From assembly GCF_014647635.1 (NCBI RefSeq), contig NZ_BMPO01000003.1, positions 248,001-312,000 of the forward strand: DNA of 64,000 nucleotides. Direction: 5' to 3'. Source of the DNA: Pseudomonas matsuisoli. GTDB lineage: Bacteria; Pseudomonadota; Gammaproteobacteria; Pseudomonadales; Pseudomonadaceae. Shown here in pieces: positions 1 through 8,967 of this stretch. Position 1 is the first letter of the stretch, and every line of letters starts with the position of its first letter. The translations under genes and the position numbers were made by a program. The notes beneath the pieces are model-generated. The model did not search any database, was not told the origin of the DNA, and saw only the letters and a program-made list of their open reading frames with translations.

Positions 1-392
1 AATGTGCCGGGCAGCGTCGTATCCCAGTGTCCGGCACGCTGGCTATCCAAGCGCGCCAACAATTGACGTTCGTTCGCTAGCATGTAGGTCAATGCGTACT
101 CGCTGATGACCTGACCGAATACGCCGACCGCTCGGCTGAGCAGGTAGTCCCTCGGCAGTCCCTCCGCCAATAACGGTGTGATGCCCGCCCAGGTCGACTG
201 CAACCACCGTGGACGCAAGCCCCGCCTCAAAGGCTCCACCAGTAGGTCAGGTGCACCGAGCCAGATTTCGCAGACGGCGGCGCCTGCAGTCACCTCACTT
301 TGGGTTTCTGCGACCGTGATGTCGAGTCCCGGCATCTCCGCGAGGCTATCGGCATAAGCAGCGGCCTTGGTTTCCGCGATGAGCAGGCGCAT
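1..392 (-). CDS. D-2-hydroxyacid dehydrogenase family protein (partial, N-terminal part)
   Basis: The first 130 residues are present and the gene runs off the left edge. Reading from the ATG at 392, the protein starts MRLLIAETKAAAYADSL and contains RWLQSTWAGITPLL followed by GVFGQVISEYALTYML. These segments are typical of GhrA-like NAD(P)H-dependent reductases of glyoxylate and hydroxypyruvate. They cover the start of the substrate-binding domain; the Rossmann nucleotide-binding domain and the catalytic Arg/Glu/His lie outside the window. The start is 5 bp downstream of the ycgL stop, so it is probably the last gene of an rnd-ycgL-dehydrogenase operon, an order I recall from Pseudomonas. Family assignment is fairly secure; the substrate is not known. 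Confidence 0.8.
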   Translation of the reverse strand, partial: MRLLIAETKAAAYADSLAEMPGLDITVAETQSEVTAGAAVCEIWLGAPDLLVEPLRRGLRPRWLQSTWAGITPLLAEGLPRDYLLSRAVGVFGQVISEYALTYMLANERQLLARLDSQRAGHWDTTLPGT

Positions 393-397
393 CGGCG

Positions 398-691
398 TCA
401 GACCGGATCGTTCATGCGGAGCAATTCGTCCGGTAGATGCTCGATGTACTCGTCCTCGGGAGGTGGCATTTGCAGGTGGTAGCCCTGACTCTCCAGATTG
501 GCGAGGACCTTGTTGATGTCTTCTCGGGCGAGCGCCCGTTCTGGGCTGAGCACCAGATCGAATGCATGGATGGGCGCGCCGAAGGCGGCCAGCAACGCTT
601 CGGGCACTTTGGCCAAGGCGTCACGCTTTTCCACGTAAAGGTACATTTCCCGCTTGCGTGGGCTCTTGTAGATCGAACAGATACGTTTCAT
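398..691 (-). CDS. ycgL: YcgL domain-containing protein
   Basis: This 97-residue soluble protein begins [20 protein letters not shown] and ends in a [16 protein letters not shown] tail. Both ends are characteristic of the YcgL family (DUF709), a small alpha/beta fold found beside or near rnd in gammaproteobacteria. Its molecular role is not established. The start ATG overlaps the rnd stop codon by 4 bp (ATGA), which suggests translational coupling with RNase D. The length matches the family. No catalytic or metal-binding motif is apparent. Confidence 0.85.
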   Translation of the reverse strand: MKRICSIYKSPRKREMYLYVEKRDALAKVPEALLAAFGAPIHAFDLVLSPERALAREDINKVLANLESQGYHLQMPPPEDEYIEHLPDELLRMNDPV

Positions 692-1812
692 ACGGGTTCC
701 TCAAGCGTCGCCAGCAAGTCATCGCCCATCAGCCTGCGGCGCCAGCCTTTCAACGAGTCCGGCAATTGATAAGGACCATCCGGGTAACCGCTGCGCAACA
801 GGCTTTCGAGGACCTTCTTGCGCAACATCAATTCTGGTGACATGCCCAAACGTTCGGCGTGTGCCTGCCCAACCGCCCGGAGCCGTTTCAACAGCGTAGA
901 CGCCTCCGGTGGCAGCGGTGGAGGCAGCGGTTCGGGCCAATGATCCGGCGCGACGCTGCCGGCCTCGGCAATGAGGCGGAGCAATGTTTCGCCATCCTGG
1001 CGCACGGTGCGCGGGTGCATGTCTTCGATACGCGACAAGGCATTGCGGTCGGTCGGCTGGAACTTAGCCAACGGCCAGAGGCAGTGCTCCCGTACGATGC
1101 GGTTACGCGGCTGATCGCGCTCGCGTGCCTGTAGCTCGCGCCACGCATACAGTTCGCGCAACACGGCTAATTGCTGGCGACTAAGCTTCCAGCCCAGTTT
1201 CGCCTCGCGATAGAGCTCGTAAGGGTCGAACTCCCGGCATAGATTGGCGACGAGGTCGGCACCGTCTTCCAGCAACGCCGCCTGTTTTTCCTCGCTCAAG
1301 CGGGGTGCCAACTCCCGGTAGACCTCTGCCAGATGCACGGCGTCCGCGGCGGCATAGCGCTCCTGCAGCTCGGTAAGCGGACGCTGCAACCAGTCGGAAC
1401 GCGTTTCTTCCTTGGGCACTTCGATCCCGAGTACGGCGAGCACCAGCCGCGAATACCCCATCGAATGCCCCATCCCCAGATAGGCCGCGGCGAGTTGGGT
1501 ATCGAACAGCGGCGCGGGCAATGCGCCTGTGAGGCGGAGCAGCACTTCGAGGTCTTCGCTACAGGCGTGCAGCACCTTGTAGACGGCCGGGTCCTCCAGC
1601 AACGCAGCAAACGGACCCCAGTCGCGGATCTCCAGCGGATCGATGAGGAACGCCTGTGTGCCATCCCCTACCTGTAACAGGCCTGCCTGCGGATAGAACG
1701 TATCGACACGGACGAATTCGGTGTCCAGCGCCACGAAGGGCAACGCTTGCCATTGCTGGCAATAGGCGGCCAATTGAGCGTCCGTCGTGATCCATTGGAT
1801 ATCGAAGGGCAC
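688..1812 (-). CDS. rnd: ribonuclease D
   Basis: A 374-residue 3'-5' exoribonuclease that trims tRNA precursors and other stable RNA 3' ends in the cytoplasm. The DEDD exonuclease domain fills about residues 1-175. Exo I is seen as LDTEFVR, exo II as [10 protein letters not shown] and exo III as YAAADAVHL; the Tyr of the last motif makes this the DEDDy subclass. Two helical HRDC-type domains follow: one around 210-290 ([17 protein letters not shown]) and a more divergent one near the C terminus. Length is normal for RNase D. It is the first gene of the minus-strand rnd-ycgL-dehydrogenase run. A sulfurtransferase gene starts divergently about 130 bp away. Confidence 0.95.
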   Translation of the reverse strand: MPFDIQWITTDAQLAAYCQQWQALPFVALDTEFVRVDTFYPQAGLLQVGDGTQAFLIDPLEIRDWGPFAALLEDPAVYKVLHACSEDLEVLLRLTGALPAPLFDTQLAAAYLGMGHSMGYSRLVLAVLGIEVPKEETRSDWLQRPLTELQERYAAADAVHLAEVYRELAPRLSEEKQAALLEDGADLVANLCREFDPYELYREAKLGWKLSRQQLAVLRELYAWRELQARERDQPRNRIVREHCLWPLAKFQPTDRNALSRIEDMHPRTVRQDGETLLRLIAEAGSVAPDHWPEPLPPPLPPEASTLLKRLRAVGQAHAERLGMSPELMLRKKVLESLLRSGYPDGPYQLPDSLKGWRRRLMGDDLLATLEEPV

Positions 1813-1946
1813 GGAGTCTCCCTGGGTAGGTGTGCGAGGCTGCGCAGTATATCGACGCGCCGCCGGGCTGTCCCGGTGGCGATTCGGGAACGCACCCGTA
1901 CGGGGAGCTTCTATAGTTGAACAGCCTTTGCCGACCTGGAGCCTGC

Positions 1947-2813
1947 ATGTCTCACGCCCAACTCATCACCTGCGAACAGCTGGCTATTCGCCTCTCCCAG
2001 CCGGAGGTTTTCTTGCTGGACTGCCGCTTTGCCCTGGACGACCCGGCCTATGGCAGAAAGGCCTACGAGGCGGGGCATCTGCCGGGGGCGCACTTTCTCG
2101 ATTTGGAAAAAGACTTATCCGGCCCCGTCGTCCCCGGCCAAACGGGTCGCCACCCTCTTCCGGCCCCGAACATTCTGAGTCAGCGGCTGGCGGGCCTTGG
2201 CTTGAACAGCGACAGCCATGTCGTGATCTACGACGACGGCAACGGCAGTTACGCGGCGCGCGCCTGGTGGGCGTTGTTCTGGCTCGGCAAACAGGAAAGC
2301 GTTGCACTGCTCGACGGCGGACTTAGCGCCTGGAAACAGGCGGGTGGCTTGATCACCGCCGATGAGCCTGCCGTCGAGCCAGGCGACTTCATTGGGCGCC
2401 CCGATCCTGCGCTCGTCGTCGATGCGCAAACTGTGCATGCAGCGCTGGGCACACCCGGGCTGACCCTGATCGATGCGCGTGCGCCTACCCGTTTTCGCGG
2501 CGAAGCAGAGCCAATCGACCCGGTCGCCGGCCACGTCCCCGGTGCCAGTTGCTGGCCATTCACCGAAAACCTCGATGAGCAGGGCCGCTTCAAGACGGTG
2601 GAACAGCTGCGCGAACGGTTCGCGCGGCTCGCCCCCGAACAGCGAGAAGTCATTGCCTATTGTGGGTCCGGTGTGACCGCCTGCCACAATCTCTTCGCAA
2701 TGAGCCTTGCAGGATTCCCGGTCGGCAAGCTGTACGCCGGCTCGTGGAGTGAGTGGATCACCGACCCGCAACGTCCAATCGCATCCGGCGACGGACCCGC
2801 CGAGGCGAAATGA
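1947..2813 (+). CDS. sseA: 3-mercaptopyruvate sulfurtransferase (rhodanese family)
   Basis: A 288-residue two-domain rhodanese. It transfers sulfur from 3-mercaptopyruvate or thiosulfate to an acceptor such as cyanide or a thiol. The N-terminal rhodanese-like domain covers about 1-140 (FLLDCRF, AGHLPGAHFLDLEKDLSG) and is inactive. The C-terminal domain carries the active-site loop YCGSGVTACHN. The CGSGVT form is the mercaptopyruvate-type signature, against CRKGVT in thiosulfate rhodaneses. I chose the ATG at 1947 because GGAG lies 6-7 bases upstream and the protein then begins MSHAQLITCEQL. An in-frame ATG 30 bp earlier has no comparable ribosome site. It is transcribed divergently from rnd and probably alone. 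Confidence 0.88.
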   Translation: MSHAQLITCEQLAIRLSQPEVFLLDCRFALDDPAYGRKAYEAGHLPGAHFLDLEKDLSGPVVPGQTGRHPLPAPNILSQRLAGLGLNSDSHVVIYDDGNGSYAARAWWALFWLGKQESVALLDGGLSAWKQAGGLITADEPAVEPGDFIGRPDPALVVDAQTVHAALGTPGLTLIDARAPTRFRGEAEPIDPVAGHVPGASCWPFTENLDEQGRFKTVEQLRERFARLAPEQREVIAYCGSGVTACHNLFAMSLAGFPVGKLYAGSWSEWITDPQRPIASGDGPAEAK

Positions 2814-2998
2814 CCATTCGGTCAGAAAAAACGCCCCTGCGTTTTCTCGGCATTGAGCTAATGTACTGAGGTAGAGGTGCGCGTGCAGGGAAACATCCCG
2901 TTTCAGCCGCTGATCTTGCCGGCTAGCGCAGATGATTCTTTATTGATAGCGTGCCACCCGTTGGCCATGTACATGAGCCTTTCCCCGAGGAAAACAAT

Positions 2999-4282
2999 AT
3001 GAAAAAAATTGGGATTCATTCTGGCATCGCATTGGTACTGGGAGCGCTTGCTAGCCAAGCGCATGCATCCGGCTTTGCCCTCAACGAACAAAGTATTAGC
3101 GCGATGGGCATGGCGTTTTCCGGTCGCGCTTCGGCGGCGACGGATGCTTCTACCGTATTTGGAAACCCGGCTGGAATGGCCCTTATCGACAGGGAACAGG
3201 TCACGCTCGGCGTCGCTGGCATATTTGCCCGTAGCGACATAAAAGATACGAGCTCGACGCTGAACGTGGGCGGCACGCCGGTTGCCAGCAATGCCGGCAG
3301 TAACGACGGCGACATGGTCCCTTCCATCGGGATTCCGATGGGCTATTACGTCAAGCCAATCGATGATCGCTGGGCGTTCGGGCTGGGCGTCTATGTACCC
3401 TTCGGCCTCTTGACTGATTATGAGAGCGGCTTCCAGGGGCGTTACTTCGGCGACTACAGCGAAGTCGAAGTCATCACGGTGCAGCCGACCGTCAGCTTTC
3501 GCATCAACGACCAACTGTCGGTCGGCTTTGGCCCGACGATAAATCGTATTAGTGGACAGCTCGAAAGCGCCGTATTCGGCGGCCCCGGCATTCCCGACAG
3601 CCGCGTGAAGATCGAGGGTGACGACACCGCATTCGGCTTCAACGCCGGCATCCTGTACGAGATCACCCCGCAAACGCGAGTGGGCCTGACGTACCACTCG
3701 ATGGTGGATTACAAACTCGAAGGCGATACCCGTTTCTCGGGCGTCGCGTTTGGGCCGTTCGCGGGTAAATACGACGCGGAGCTGGACCTGAAGACACCGG
3801 AGTCGGTTGACCTGGGCATCACCCACGCGCTCAACGATCAATGGACGCTTCACGCCAGCGCTACGTGGACACGTTGGAGCCGGCTGGAATCACTGCTGGT
3901 GGAAAATCAGCTAGGCGCGCCTGTGTCCTCCATCGAAGAGGAACAGGACTGGAAAGACACCTGGGCCTATTCAATCGGTGCGGCTTACCAGCTGAACGAG
4001 GAATGGGTGTTGCGCGCGGGTATCGGCATCGATGAGTCGCCCGCTAACGACACGCATCGCTCGCCGCGCGTGCCGATCAACGATCGCACCAACTTCAGCA
4101 TCGGCGCCGGCTGGAGCCCGACCAAGGATCTCACCATCGACGTCGCCTACCTGTACCTACGAGAAGACGATGCCGATATCGATCAATCCCGCCCCGTCTC
4201 TGCGGGAGTGACCCAGAACTACAGCGCCACCTACGAGAACAGTGCCCATACCGTGGGTGCACAGCTGACCTATCGCTTCTAA
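2999..4282 (+). CDS. FadL/OmpP1-type outer membrane transporter
   Basis: A 427-residue outer membrane beta-barrel for uptake of hydrophobic compounds such as long-chain fatty acids. A signal peptide (MKKIGIHSGIALVLGALASQAHA) is followed by SGFALNEQSISAMG, the N-terminal hatch segment typical of FadL. The family NPAG motif appears as FGNPAGMALI. The body is rich in alternating barrel strands and ends in the C-terminal aromatic signature AQLTYRF. The ATG at 2999 follows a GAGG site, and starting there gives a clean signal peptide; an upstream in-frame ATG would bury it. The 185 bp before it hold no other gene and I see no confident promoter there. A GC-rich hairpin follows the stop codon. Substrate specificity cannot be told from sequence. 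Confidence 0.9.
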   Translation: MKKIGIHSGIALVLGALASQAHASGFALNEQSISAMGMAFSGRASAATDASTVFGNPAGMALIDREQVTLGVAGIFARSDIKDTSSTLNVGGTPVASNAGSNDGDMVPSIGIPMGYYVKPIDDRWAFGLGVYVPFGLLTDYESGFQGRYFGDYSEVEVITVQPTVSFRINDQLSVGFGPTINRISGQLESAVFGGPGIPDSRVKIEGDDTAFGFNAGILYEITPQTRVGLTYHSMVDYKLEGDTRFSGVAFGPFAGKYDAELDLKTPESVDLGITHALNDQWTLHASATWTRWSRLESLLVENQLGAPVSSIEEEQDWKDTWAYSIGAAYQLNEEWVLRAGIGIDESPANDTHRSPRVPINDRTNFSIGAGWSPTKDLTIDVAYLYLREDDADIDQSRPVSAGVTQNYSATYENSAHTVGAQLTYRF

Positions 4283-4291
4283 GCAGGGTCG

Positions 4292-4316
4292 TGGCCCCCG
4301 GTAATCCCGGGGGCCA
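4292..4316 (+). terminator. GC-rich hairpin after the FadL-type gene
   Basis: A perfect 10-bp inverted repeat, TGGCCCCCGG (4292-4301) and CCGGGGGCCA (4307-4316), with a 5-base loop, lies 9 bp past the FadL stop. It sits between two converging transcription units. There is no T-tract on either side, so it may act mainly as an RNA 3'-end stabiliser or a weak bidirectional stop. Confidence 0.6.
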
Positions 4317-4325
4317 TCTCAGCAG

Positions 4326-4445
4326 TCAGCAAACACTCATCACCAGCCCCGCCAAACCCAGCCCGCCCTTCTGCCAGCCCCACCAGCACAGCGTGAGTAC
4401 GATGATCGTGAGCACCGCGATGCCCGCACGCCAGGCCACTGTCAT
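4326..4445 (-). CDS. 39-residue single-pass membrane protein
   Basis: A short ORF whose ATG overlaps the stop codon of the MFS gene in an ATGA arrangement (4442-4445). The protein begins [20 protein letters not shown] and continues [19 protein letters not shown], so one hydrophobic helix makes up most of it. A short polar turn (WQKGG) splits the helix from a second hydrophobic stretch. It ends 10 bp before the FadL hairpin. The exact stop-start overlap with a transporter gene argues that it is translated and might be a small partner of the transporter; that is inference. I recognise no named family. Confidence 0.55.
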
Positions 4446-5644
4446 ACGGCACCCTGCAAACGGGCGACCGGCTGCTCCCGCACCGGCCAATTGAGCGCGG
4501 CAGCCAGCAGGCTCAAGAGAATCGACAGCTGCCATACCAAATCGTAATTACCCGTATGGTCGTAGACGTACCCGCCGAGCCATCCGCCCAGGAAAGAGCC
4601 GATCTGATGGAACAGGAACACGAGGCCGCCCAACATGGAAAGATTGCGTACGCCGAATAACGTCGCGACCGTGCCATTGGTCAGCGGAACCGTGGATAGC
4701 CAGAGCAGCCCCATCGCGACACCGAATGCATAGGCCGACCAGACGGTGACCGGCAGCACGAAGAACAAGGTGATCACCACGCCCCTGGCCAGGTACAACG
4801 CTGTGAGCAGTTTCGGCTTGGAAAAGCGCCCACCGAGCCAACCTGCCGTGTAGGTGCCGACGATGTTGAACAGCCCGACCAATGCGAGCACTGTCGTCCC
4901 GGTCGATGCCGGCAGCTGTTGATCCACGAGATAGGCCGGCAAATGGATCCCGACGAACACGACATGGAAACCGCATACGAAAAAGCCAAGCGAAAGCAGC
5001 CAGAACCCTGAATGCTGTGAGGCTTCCCCTAATGCCTCGCGCAACGTTTGCTCGCTACCGGCCTGGGCAGGCAGCGGCCGATCCTTCAACATGGACGCGA
5101 GCGGCACCATCAGCGCTACGAGGAAGCCGAGCGCGAGCAACGCCGACGACCAGCCCAACCAGCCGATCAAACCCATGGTCCCTGGCAGCATCGCGAATTG
5201 ACCGAACGATCCCGCTGCCGCCGCCACACCCATGGCCATACTGCGCTTCTCCGGTGGGACCGCGCGCCCGACGACGCCCAGCAATACCGAAAAGGACGTG
5301 CCGGACAGGCCCATACCGATCAGCAACCCCGCGCTCAGCGAGAGCGACAAGGGACTGTCCGCCAGCGCCATGCAGACCAACCCCAGCGCGTAAAGCGCGC
5401 CACCACCGGCCACTGCACGCGCGGCACCAAAGCGATCGGCCAGCGCACCCGTGAGGGGCTGGGTCAGCCCCCAGATTAGATTTTGCAATGCGAAGGCAAA
5501 CGCAAACGTCTCGCGGCCCCACCCAAACTCGGCGTTCATCGGCGGCAAAAATAGCCCAAAGCCGTGGCGCGTACCCAGCGACAACGCCAGGATGACAGCG
5601 GCGAGCGTTAGAACGATGGCGCTGGAACGGGACAGGGCAGACAT
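4442..5644 (-). CDS. MFS transporter
   Basis: A 400-residue major facilitator superfamily permease with about 12 predicted transmembrane helices. The MFS motif A appears after helix 2 as [12 protein letters not shown], and an equivalent is present in the second half ([11 protein letters not shown]). Helix 1 includes [20 protein letters not shown], similar to the oxalate/formate antiporter and CynX-like subgroup of MFS proteins. The substrate is unknown. It begins 8 bp after the marR stop, with AGGA as ribosome site, so the regulator and pump form one operon, a common arrangement for ligand-induced efflux or uptake. A 39-residue membrane protein overlaps its stop codon. Confidence 0.88.
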
Positions 5645-5652
5645 GGCATTTC

Positions 5653-6063
5653 CTATGGTTGTTGTAATTGCTCGAGCAAGCTCATCAATGCACGTTGTTG
5701 TTCAGCCCCCAGTCGGTCCGCGAGCGACCGCTGCACCCTCTCCCATGCCTGTTCGGCACCGCCAAGCCGTGCCTTGCCTTCGTCCGAAAGCGACACGGTG
5801 CGATTGCGCAGATCCCGGCCAGGACTCAATTGAATAAGACCCGATTGCTCTAGCACCTTCAGGTTGCGACCCAGGGTGCTGCGATCCAGCCCCATCGCGA
5901 ATGCCAGATCACTGATGCACGGTGTGCCCAGGCGATCGACGTGGCGCAATAGGGAAAGCTGGGCAGCATTGATACCAACATCTACGAGCGCGTCGTCGTA
6001 TTGGCGGGTCACGCTTCGCGCTGCGCGACGCAGCTGGGTGCACAAACAATGGGTAGGTAACAT
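5653..6063 (-). CDS. MarR family transcriptional regulator
   Basis: A 136-residue winged-helix regulator. Residues 10-35 form the dimerisation helix (CTQLRRAARSVTRQYDDAL). The helix-turn-helix is in ISDLAFAMGLDRSTLGRNLKVLEQSGLI, and the wing in SPGRDLRNRTVSLSDEGKARL. Such proteins usually repress their own operon and the adjacent transporter until a small aromatic ligand binds. The first gene of a marR-MFS-small protein operon. A good sigma-70 promoter lies so close that the start codon would be only one or two bases into the message, and a 26-bp dyad covers the -10 and reaches the start codon (see separate entries). Cys6 and Cys8 near the N terminus could be redox-responsive, but this is speculation. 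Confidence 0.9.
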   Translation of the reverse strand: MLPTHCLCTQLRRAARSVTRQYDDALVDVGINAAQLSLLRHVDRLGTPCISDLAFAMGLDRSTLGRNLKVLEQSGLIQLSPGRDLRNRTVSLSDEGKARLGGAEQAWERVQRSLADRLGAEQQRALMSLLEQLQQP

Positions 6064-6100
6064 GGAATAAGTGTATATACCCGCATTCCGATCGAGTCAA
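6064..6100 (-). promoter_or_regulatory. marR promoter with overlapping operator dyad
   Basis: On the minus strand a -35 TTGACT (6095-6100) and a -10 TATACA (6072-6077) are separated by 17 bp. Only 8 bases separate the -10 from the ATG at 6063, so transcription should begin almost at the start codon. A dyad centred between 6076 and 6077 runs from GGAAT (6064-6068) through the palindrome GTATATAC (6073-6080) to ATTCC (6085-6089), with 20 of 26 bases symmetric. Its position over the -10 and the start codon suits autorepression by the MarR protein. Confidence 0.6.
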
Positions 6101-6188
6101 TGCGCGCATGTCCTTTGCGCTGAACCGGCGACATCCAGGGTCGGTCGTTAGCTAGATAGACGAACCATGAATCAACGACGGAGCCTTT

Positions 6189-6515
6189 ATGAACAACTCT
6201 TTTGCGTCCTGTATTCAAGCATGCAGCGCGTGCGCCATTGCCTGCGAAACCTGCGCGAGCGCCTGTTTGCGGGAAACGGACGTTGCCATGATGGCCGATT
6301 GCATTCGGCTCGATCGGGACTGCGCGGACCTCTGCCGCATGGCGGAAACGCTCATGAGCCGACAAAGCCCTTTCGCCCAAGACATCTGCCAGCTGTGCGC
6401 TGCAGCCTGCCGCGCCTGTGCAGAGGAATGCGCGCGCCACACCCATGACCACTGCCAACAATGCGCAAGCGCATGCCAACATTGTGCCGACGAGTGCGAG
6501 GCCATGGCTGCCTAA
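6189..6515 (+). CDS. four-helix bundle copper-binding protein (Csp family)
   Basis: A 108-residue protein with 19 cysteines, mostly spaced CxxC or CxxxC (CIQACSACAIACETCASAC near the start; CQLCAAACRACAEEC and CQQCASACQHCADEC later). This is the pattern of Csp copper-storage proteins (DUF326), whose four-helix bundles line their core with Cys and bind many Cu(I) ions. No signal peptide is visible, so it would be cytosolic and Csp3-like. His84, His86, His88 and His98 could form the mouth of the bundle. GGAG at 6180-6183 fits the ATG. It is divergent from the marR operon. A small GCTGCC/GGCAGC hairpin overlaps its stop codon. No copper regulator, chaperone or pump gene is nearby. Confidence 0.88.
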   Translation: MNNSFASCIQACSACAIACETCASACLRETDVAMMADCIRLDRDCADLCRMAETLMSRQSPFAQDICQLCAAACRACAEECARHTHDHCQQCASACQHCADECEAMAA

Positions 6516-6555
6516 ATGGCAGCGCTTCGACTATTTGGATGTTGCCGCAGGTGGC

Positions 6556-7287
6556 CTAAACCAGGGCCAGCCAAACCAATGCGGCGCATTCGGTCAGTTC
6601 CAGCAGTGCGCCCGCCGTGTCGCCAGTGGTCCCGCCCAGGCGCCTGAGCATTGCCCGACGCAGCCACCAGAACAGAGCGCCGAGCACAAGCAACAGGCTG
6701 ACACCGGCCCATCCTCCCACCATGCAGAGGGCAATGGCCGTCACCCCCAAGACTGATTTGGCGGCTGGCCGCGGGAGGTGCTGGGAAAGCGCTTCACCCA
6801 ACCCGCCAGGTCTCGCGTAGGGCGTGGTCAGGAATAAACCGATCAGTGCTGTTCGGCCCGCGACCGCCGCCAGTGGAAGTGCCAACGTGAAACCCTTCGC
6901 CAAGAGCGCCGAGATTGCGGCGAATTTGAGTAACAGGATCGCCACCAGCACAACGACAGCCATTGGGCCGCAGCGCGGATCTTTCATGATGGCCAGCGTA
7001 CGCGCTCTGTCACCCAGACCGCCGAGCCAGGCATCTGCACTGTCTGCAAGGCCGTCCAGATGCAAAGCGCCGGTCAACCCGACCCAAAGCGCCAGTAGTA
7101 ACGCCGCAGCAAGGAGGTTCGGCGAATCATCCAGCCCGTTCGCGACCACCCATAATGCGATGCCGAGCAGCAGGCCGACCAAGGGATAGCACACCATCGA
7201 GCGTCCCAGGTCCGCAGGTTCCGGCATCTCACGAAGGCGCACGGGAAGGCTCGTCAGGAACTGCAATGCAATCAAAAACGGCGTCAT
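6556..7287 (-). CDS. cobS: adenosylcobinamide-GDP ribazoletransferase (cobalamin synthase)
   Basis: A 243-residue polytopic inner membrane enzyme, also called CobV. It joins adenosylcobinamide-GDP to alpha-ribazole (or its phosphate), the last assembly step of cobalamin. Recognised from TPFLIALQFLTSLPV at the N terminus and from GALHLDGLADSADAWLGG and IMKDPRCGPMAVV. These are the family's conserved acidic metal-binding segments. The rest is hydrophobic helices. It is the last of nine minus-strand cob genes, 46 bp after the alpha-ribazole phosphatase gene. Length is normal. Confidence 0.95.
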   Translation of the reverse strand: MTPFLIALQFLTSLPVRLREMPEPADLGRSMVCYPLVGLLLGIALWVVANGLDDSPNLLAAALLLALWVGLTGALHLDGLADSADAWLGGLGDRARTLAIMKDPRCGPMAVVVLVAILLLKFAAISALLAKGFTLALPLAAVAGRTALIGLFLTTPYARPGGLGEALSQHLPRPAAKSVLGVTAIALCMVGGWAGVSLLLVLGALFWWLRRAMLRRLGGTTGDTAGALLELTECAALVWLALV

Positions 7288-7333
7288 GTCTGTCTCGTGC
7301 AGTCGAATTGAACGGTTTTGATTCGGCGGAGAA

Positions 7334-7918
7334 TCAAGTCGCCTCGGAAAGGCGTAATTGCCCGTTTGCTAATATCGTCGCGAGCGGATGGCAAGTGGCA
7401 TAGCCTGCTTCCACTTGGAGTAAGTCCTTGCGTGGCAAACGGCGCGCCCGCGCCAGCAGTAGCCGAATGACGCCTCCATGGGTCACCAACAAGACACGCT
7501 GTCCGGCGAAGCGGTGGGTCAACCGCGTCATCGCCTTGATGATTCGGCGATCGAAATGCGCCACCGGCTCACCGTCAGGTGGGGTGAATCCATACGGATC
7601 GTCCCAAAACCGCCCGAGGTCCGCAGCCTGATCGACCATGAGCTCGGCAGCGGTTCGACCCTCCCATTGACCGAAATCGAGCTCGCGCAGGTCCGCCTCG
7701 ATTTCGAGCGGAAGCCCATTCTGTCGCGCCCACTCGCCTGCGAACCGCGCGCAACGCTGTAAGGGCGATGTAACGACGCAGTCATACCCGTCAAGCGCAG
7801 CGGCAGCGTCTTTCATCTGCATCAAACCCTCTTCGCTCAATGGCACATCCAGGCGACCGCGAAACCCTTGCGCCCCCTCCGTCATGCCATGGCGAAGCAA
7901 CGTCCAGCGAACGCTCAC
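7334..7918 (-). CDS. cobC: alpha-ribazole phosphatase (histidine phosphatase family)
   Basis: A 194-residue enzyme that dephosphorylates alpha-ribazole 5'-phosphate, or adenosylcobalamin phosphate, in the nucleotide-loop branch. The phosphohistidine motif is LLRHGMTEG near residue 7. The second catalytic His is in [15 protein letters not shown] place the start at the GTG at 7918, where [11 protein letters not shown] begins and the codon overlaps the cobT stop (GTGA). A longer ORF reading into cobT has no family similarity. Its position between cobT and cobS supports this role rather than phosphoglycerate mutase. Gene naming differs between Salmonella (cobC) and Pseudomonas schemes. Confidence 0.88.
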   Translation of the reverse strand: MSVRWTLLRHGMTEGAQGFRGRLDVPLSEEGLMQMKDAAAALDGYDCVVTSPLQRCARFAGEWARQNGLPLEIEADLRELDFGQWEGRTAAELMVDQAADLGRFWDDPYGFTPPDGEPVAHFDRRIIKAMTRLTHRFAGQRVLLVTHGGVIRLLLARARRLPRKDLLQVEAGYATCHPLATILANGQLRLSEAT

Positions 7919-8967
7919 GCCGGACGATCCGACACCGATGCCTCGGCGAAGGTCGCCATTTCGCCGTGCAGGGCACAGGCCTGGCGCAGTAAAGGAACGG
8001 CCAACGCAGCGCCGCTGCCCTCCCCGAGCCGCAGACCCAGTTCGAGCAAGGGGTCTGCACCTAACGCTGCAAGCACTGCCGCGTGCCCAGGTTCTGCCCC
8101 GCGATGCCCATAGAACAACCACGGCGCGACGCTAGGATTCATACGCACGGCGCATAACGCCGCGACGCTACTGATGAACCCGTCCACCAGGGCTGGTACG
8201 CCCGCTTGCGCACAGGCCAGATACGCTCCTGTCAGTGCCGCGATTTCGAATCCTCCTAGGCAACGCAACGCTTCGCTCGGCGCCGTTGCCTGCCGATGCC
8301 GCGCAAGGGCCGTCTCGATGACCTTGGTTTTATGCCCAACGCCCCGATCATCGAGCCCGGTTCCTGGACCGACCAGCCGAGCCGCAGGCACGCCAAGCAA
8401 GGCGCAGCCCAGCGCGCTGGCTGCGGTGGTATTGCCGATGCCCATTTCCCCGCCGATGAACAACTGTGCGCCATTGGTTTTGGCTCGTTCGACTGCCGCC
8501 CTGCCCGCACCCAACGCAGCGTCGAGTTGCGCTTCGCTCATGGCAGCCGCCTGGCACAGGTTCGCAGTTCCTGGGCCAAGGGCCAGTGACTGCACGCCAG
8601 ACAGTGCGTCATAGGGATATGCCGTCCCCAGATCGATGACTTCCAGCGTCGCCCCAAGGTGCCGAGCGAGTACGCTGATGGCGGCACCGCCCTGCACGAA
8701 ATTGCGCAGCATCTCGACCGTGACCGCTTGCGGATAGGCCGAAACACCCTCTGCCACGACACCATGGTCTCCAGCGAACACCGTGATCCAAAGTCGATCG
8801 AGCTCCGGTTTGACGGTACGTTGCAACCCAGCCAGACGTACCGCGATAGCCTCGAGTTGACCCAGCGAGCCCGTGGGTTTCGTCAGTTGCGCCTGGTGGG
8901 CGAGCGCCGAGGATTCGGTGTCGCCATCGGGCGTTTCACAGGGCGCTTGCCACCACAAACGATTCAA
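7915..8967 (-). CDS. cobT: nicotinate-nucleotide-dimethylbenzimidazole phosphoribosyltransferase
   Basis: A 350-residue enzyme (CobU in Pseudomonas naming) that moves phosphoribose from nicotinate mononucleotide to dimethylbenzimidazole, giving alpha-ribazole phosphate. Family segments visible are [41 protein letters not shown] and [14 protein letters not shown]; the conserved catalytic Glu sits near the C terminus in [12 protein letters not shown]. The best start is the TTG at 8967: the message reads AAAGGAG, a short spacer, then TTGAATCG, and the TTG overlaps the cobU stop as TTGA. A longer frame from an upstream ATG lies inside cobU. The 5' substrate comes from BluB encoded in the same cluster. 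Confidence 0.93.
   Translation of the reverse strand: MNRLWWQAPCETPDGDTESSALAHQAQLTKPTGSLGQLEAIAVRLAGLQRTVKPELDRLWITVFAGDHGVVAEGVSAYPQAVTVEMLRNFVQGGAAISVLARHLGATLEVIDLGTAYPYDALSGVQSLALGPGTANLCQAAAMSEAQLDAALGAGRAAVERAKTNGAQLFIGGEMGIGNTTAASALGCALLGVPAARLVGPGTGLDDRGVGHKTKVIETALARHRQATAPSEALRCLGGFEIAALTGAYLACAQAGVPALVDGFISSVAALCAVRMNPSVAPWLFYGHRGAEPGHAAVLAALGADPLLELGLRLGEGSGAALAVPLLRQACALHGEMATFAEASVSDRPA

Noticed and set aside
2903-3853. 316-codon minus-strand frame opposite the FadL-type gene
   Set aside because: The plus-strand frame has a signal peptide and family motifs; the antisense product has none.
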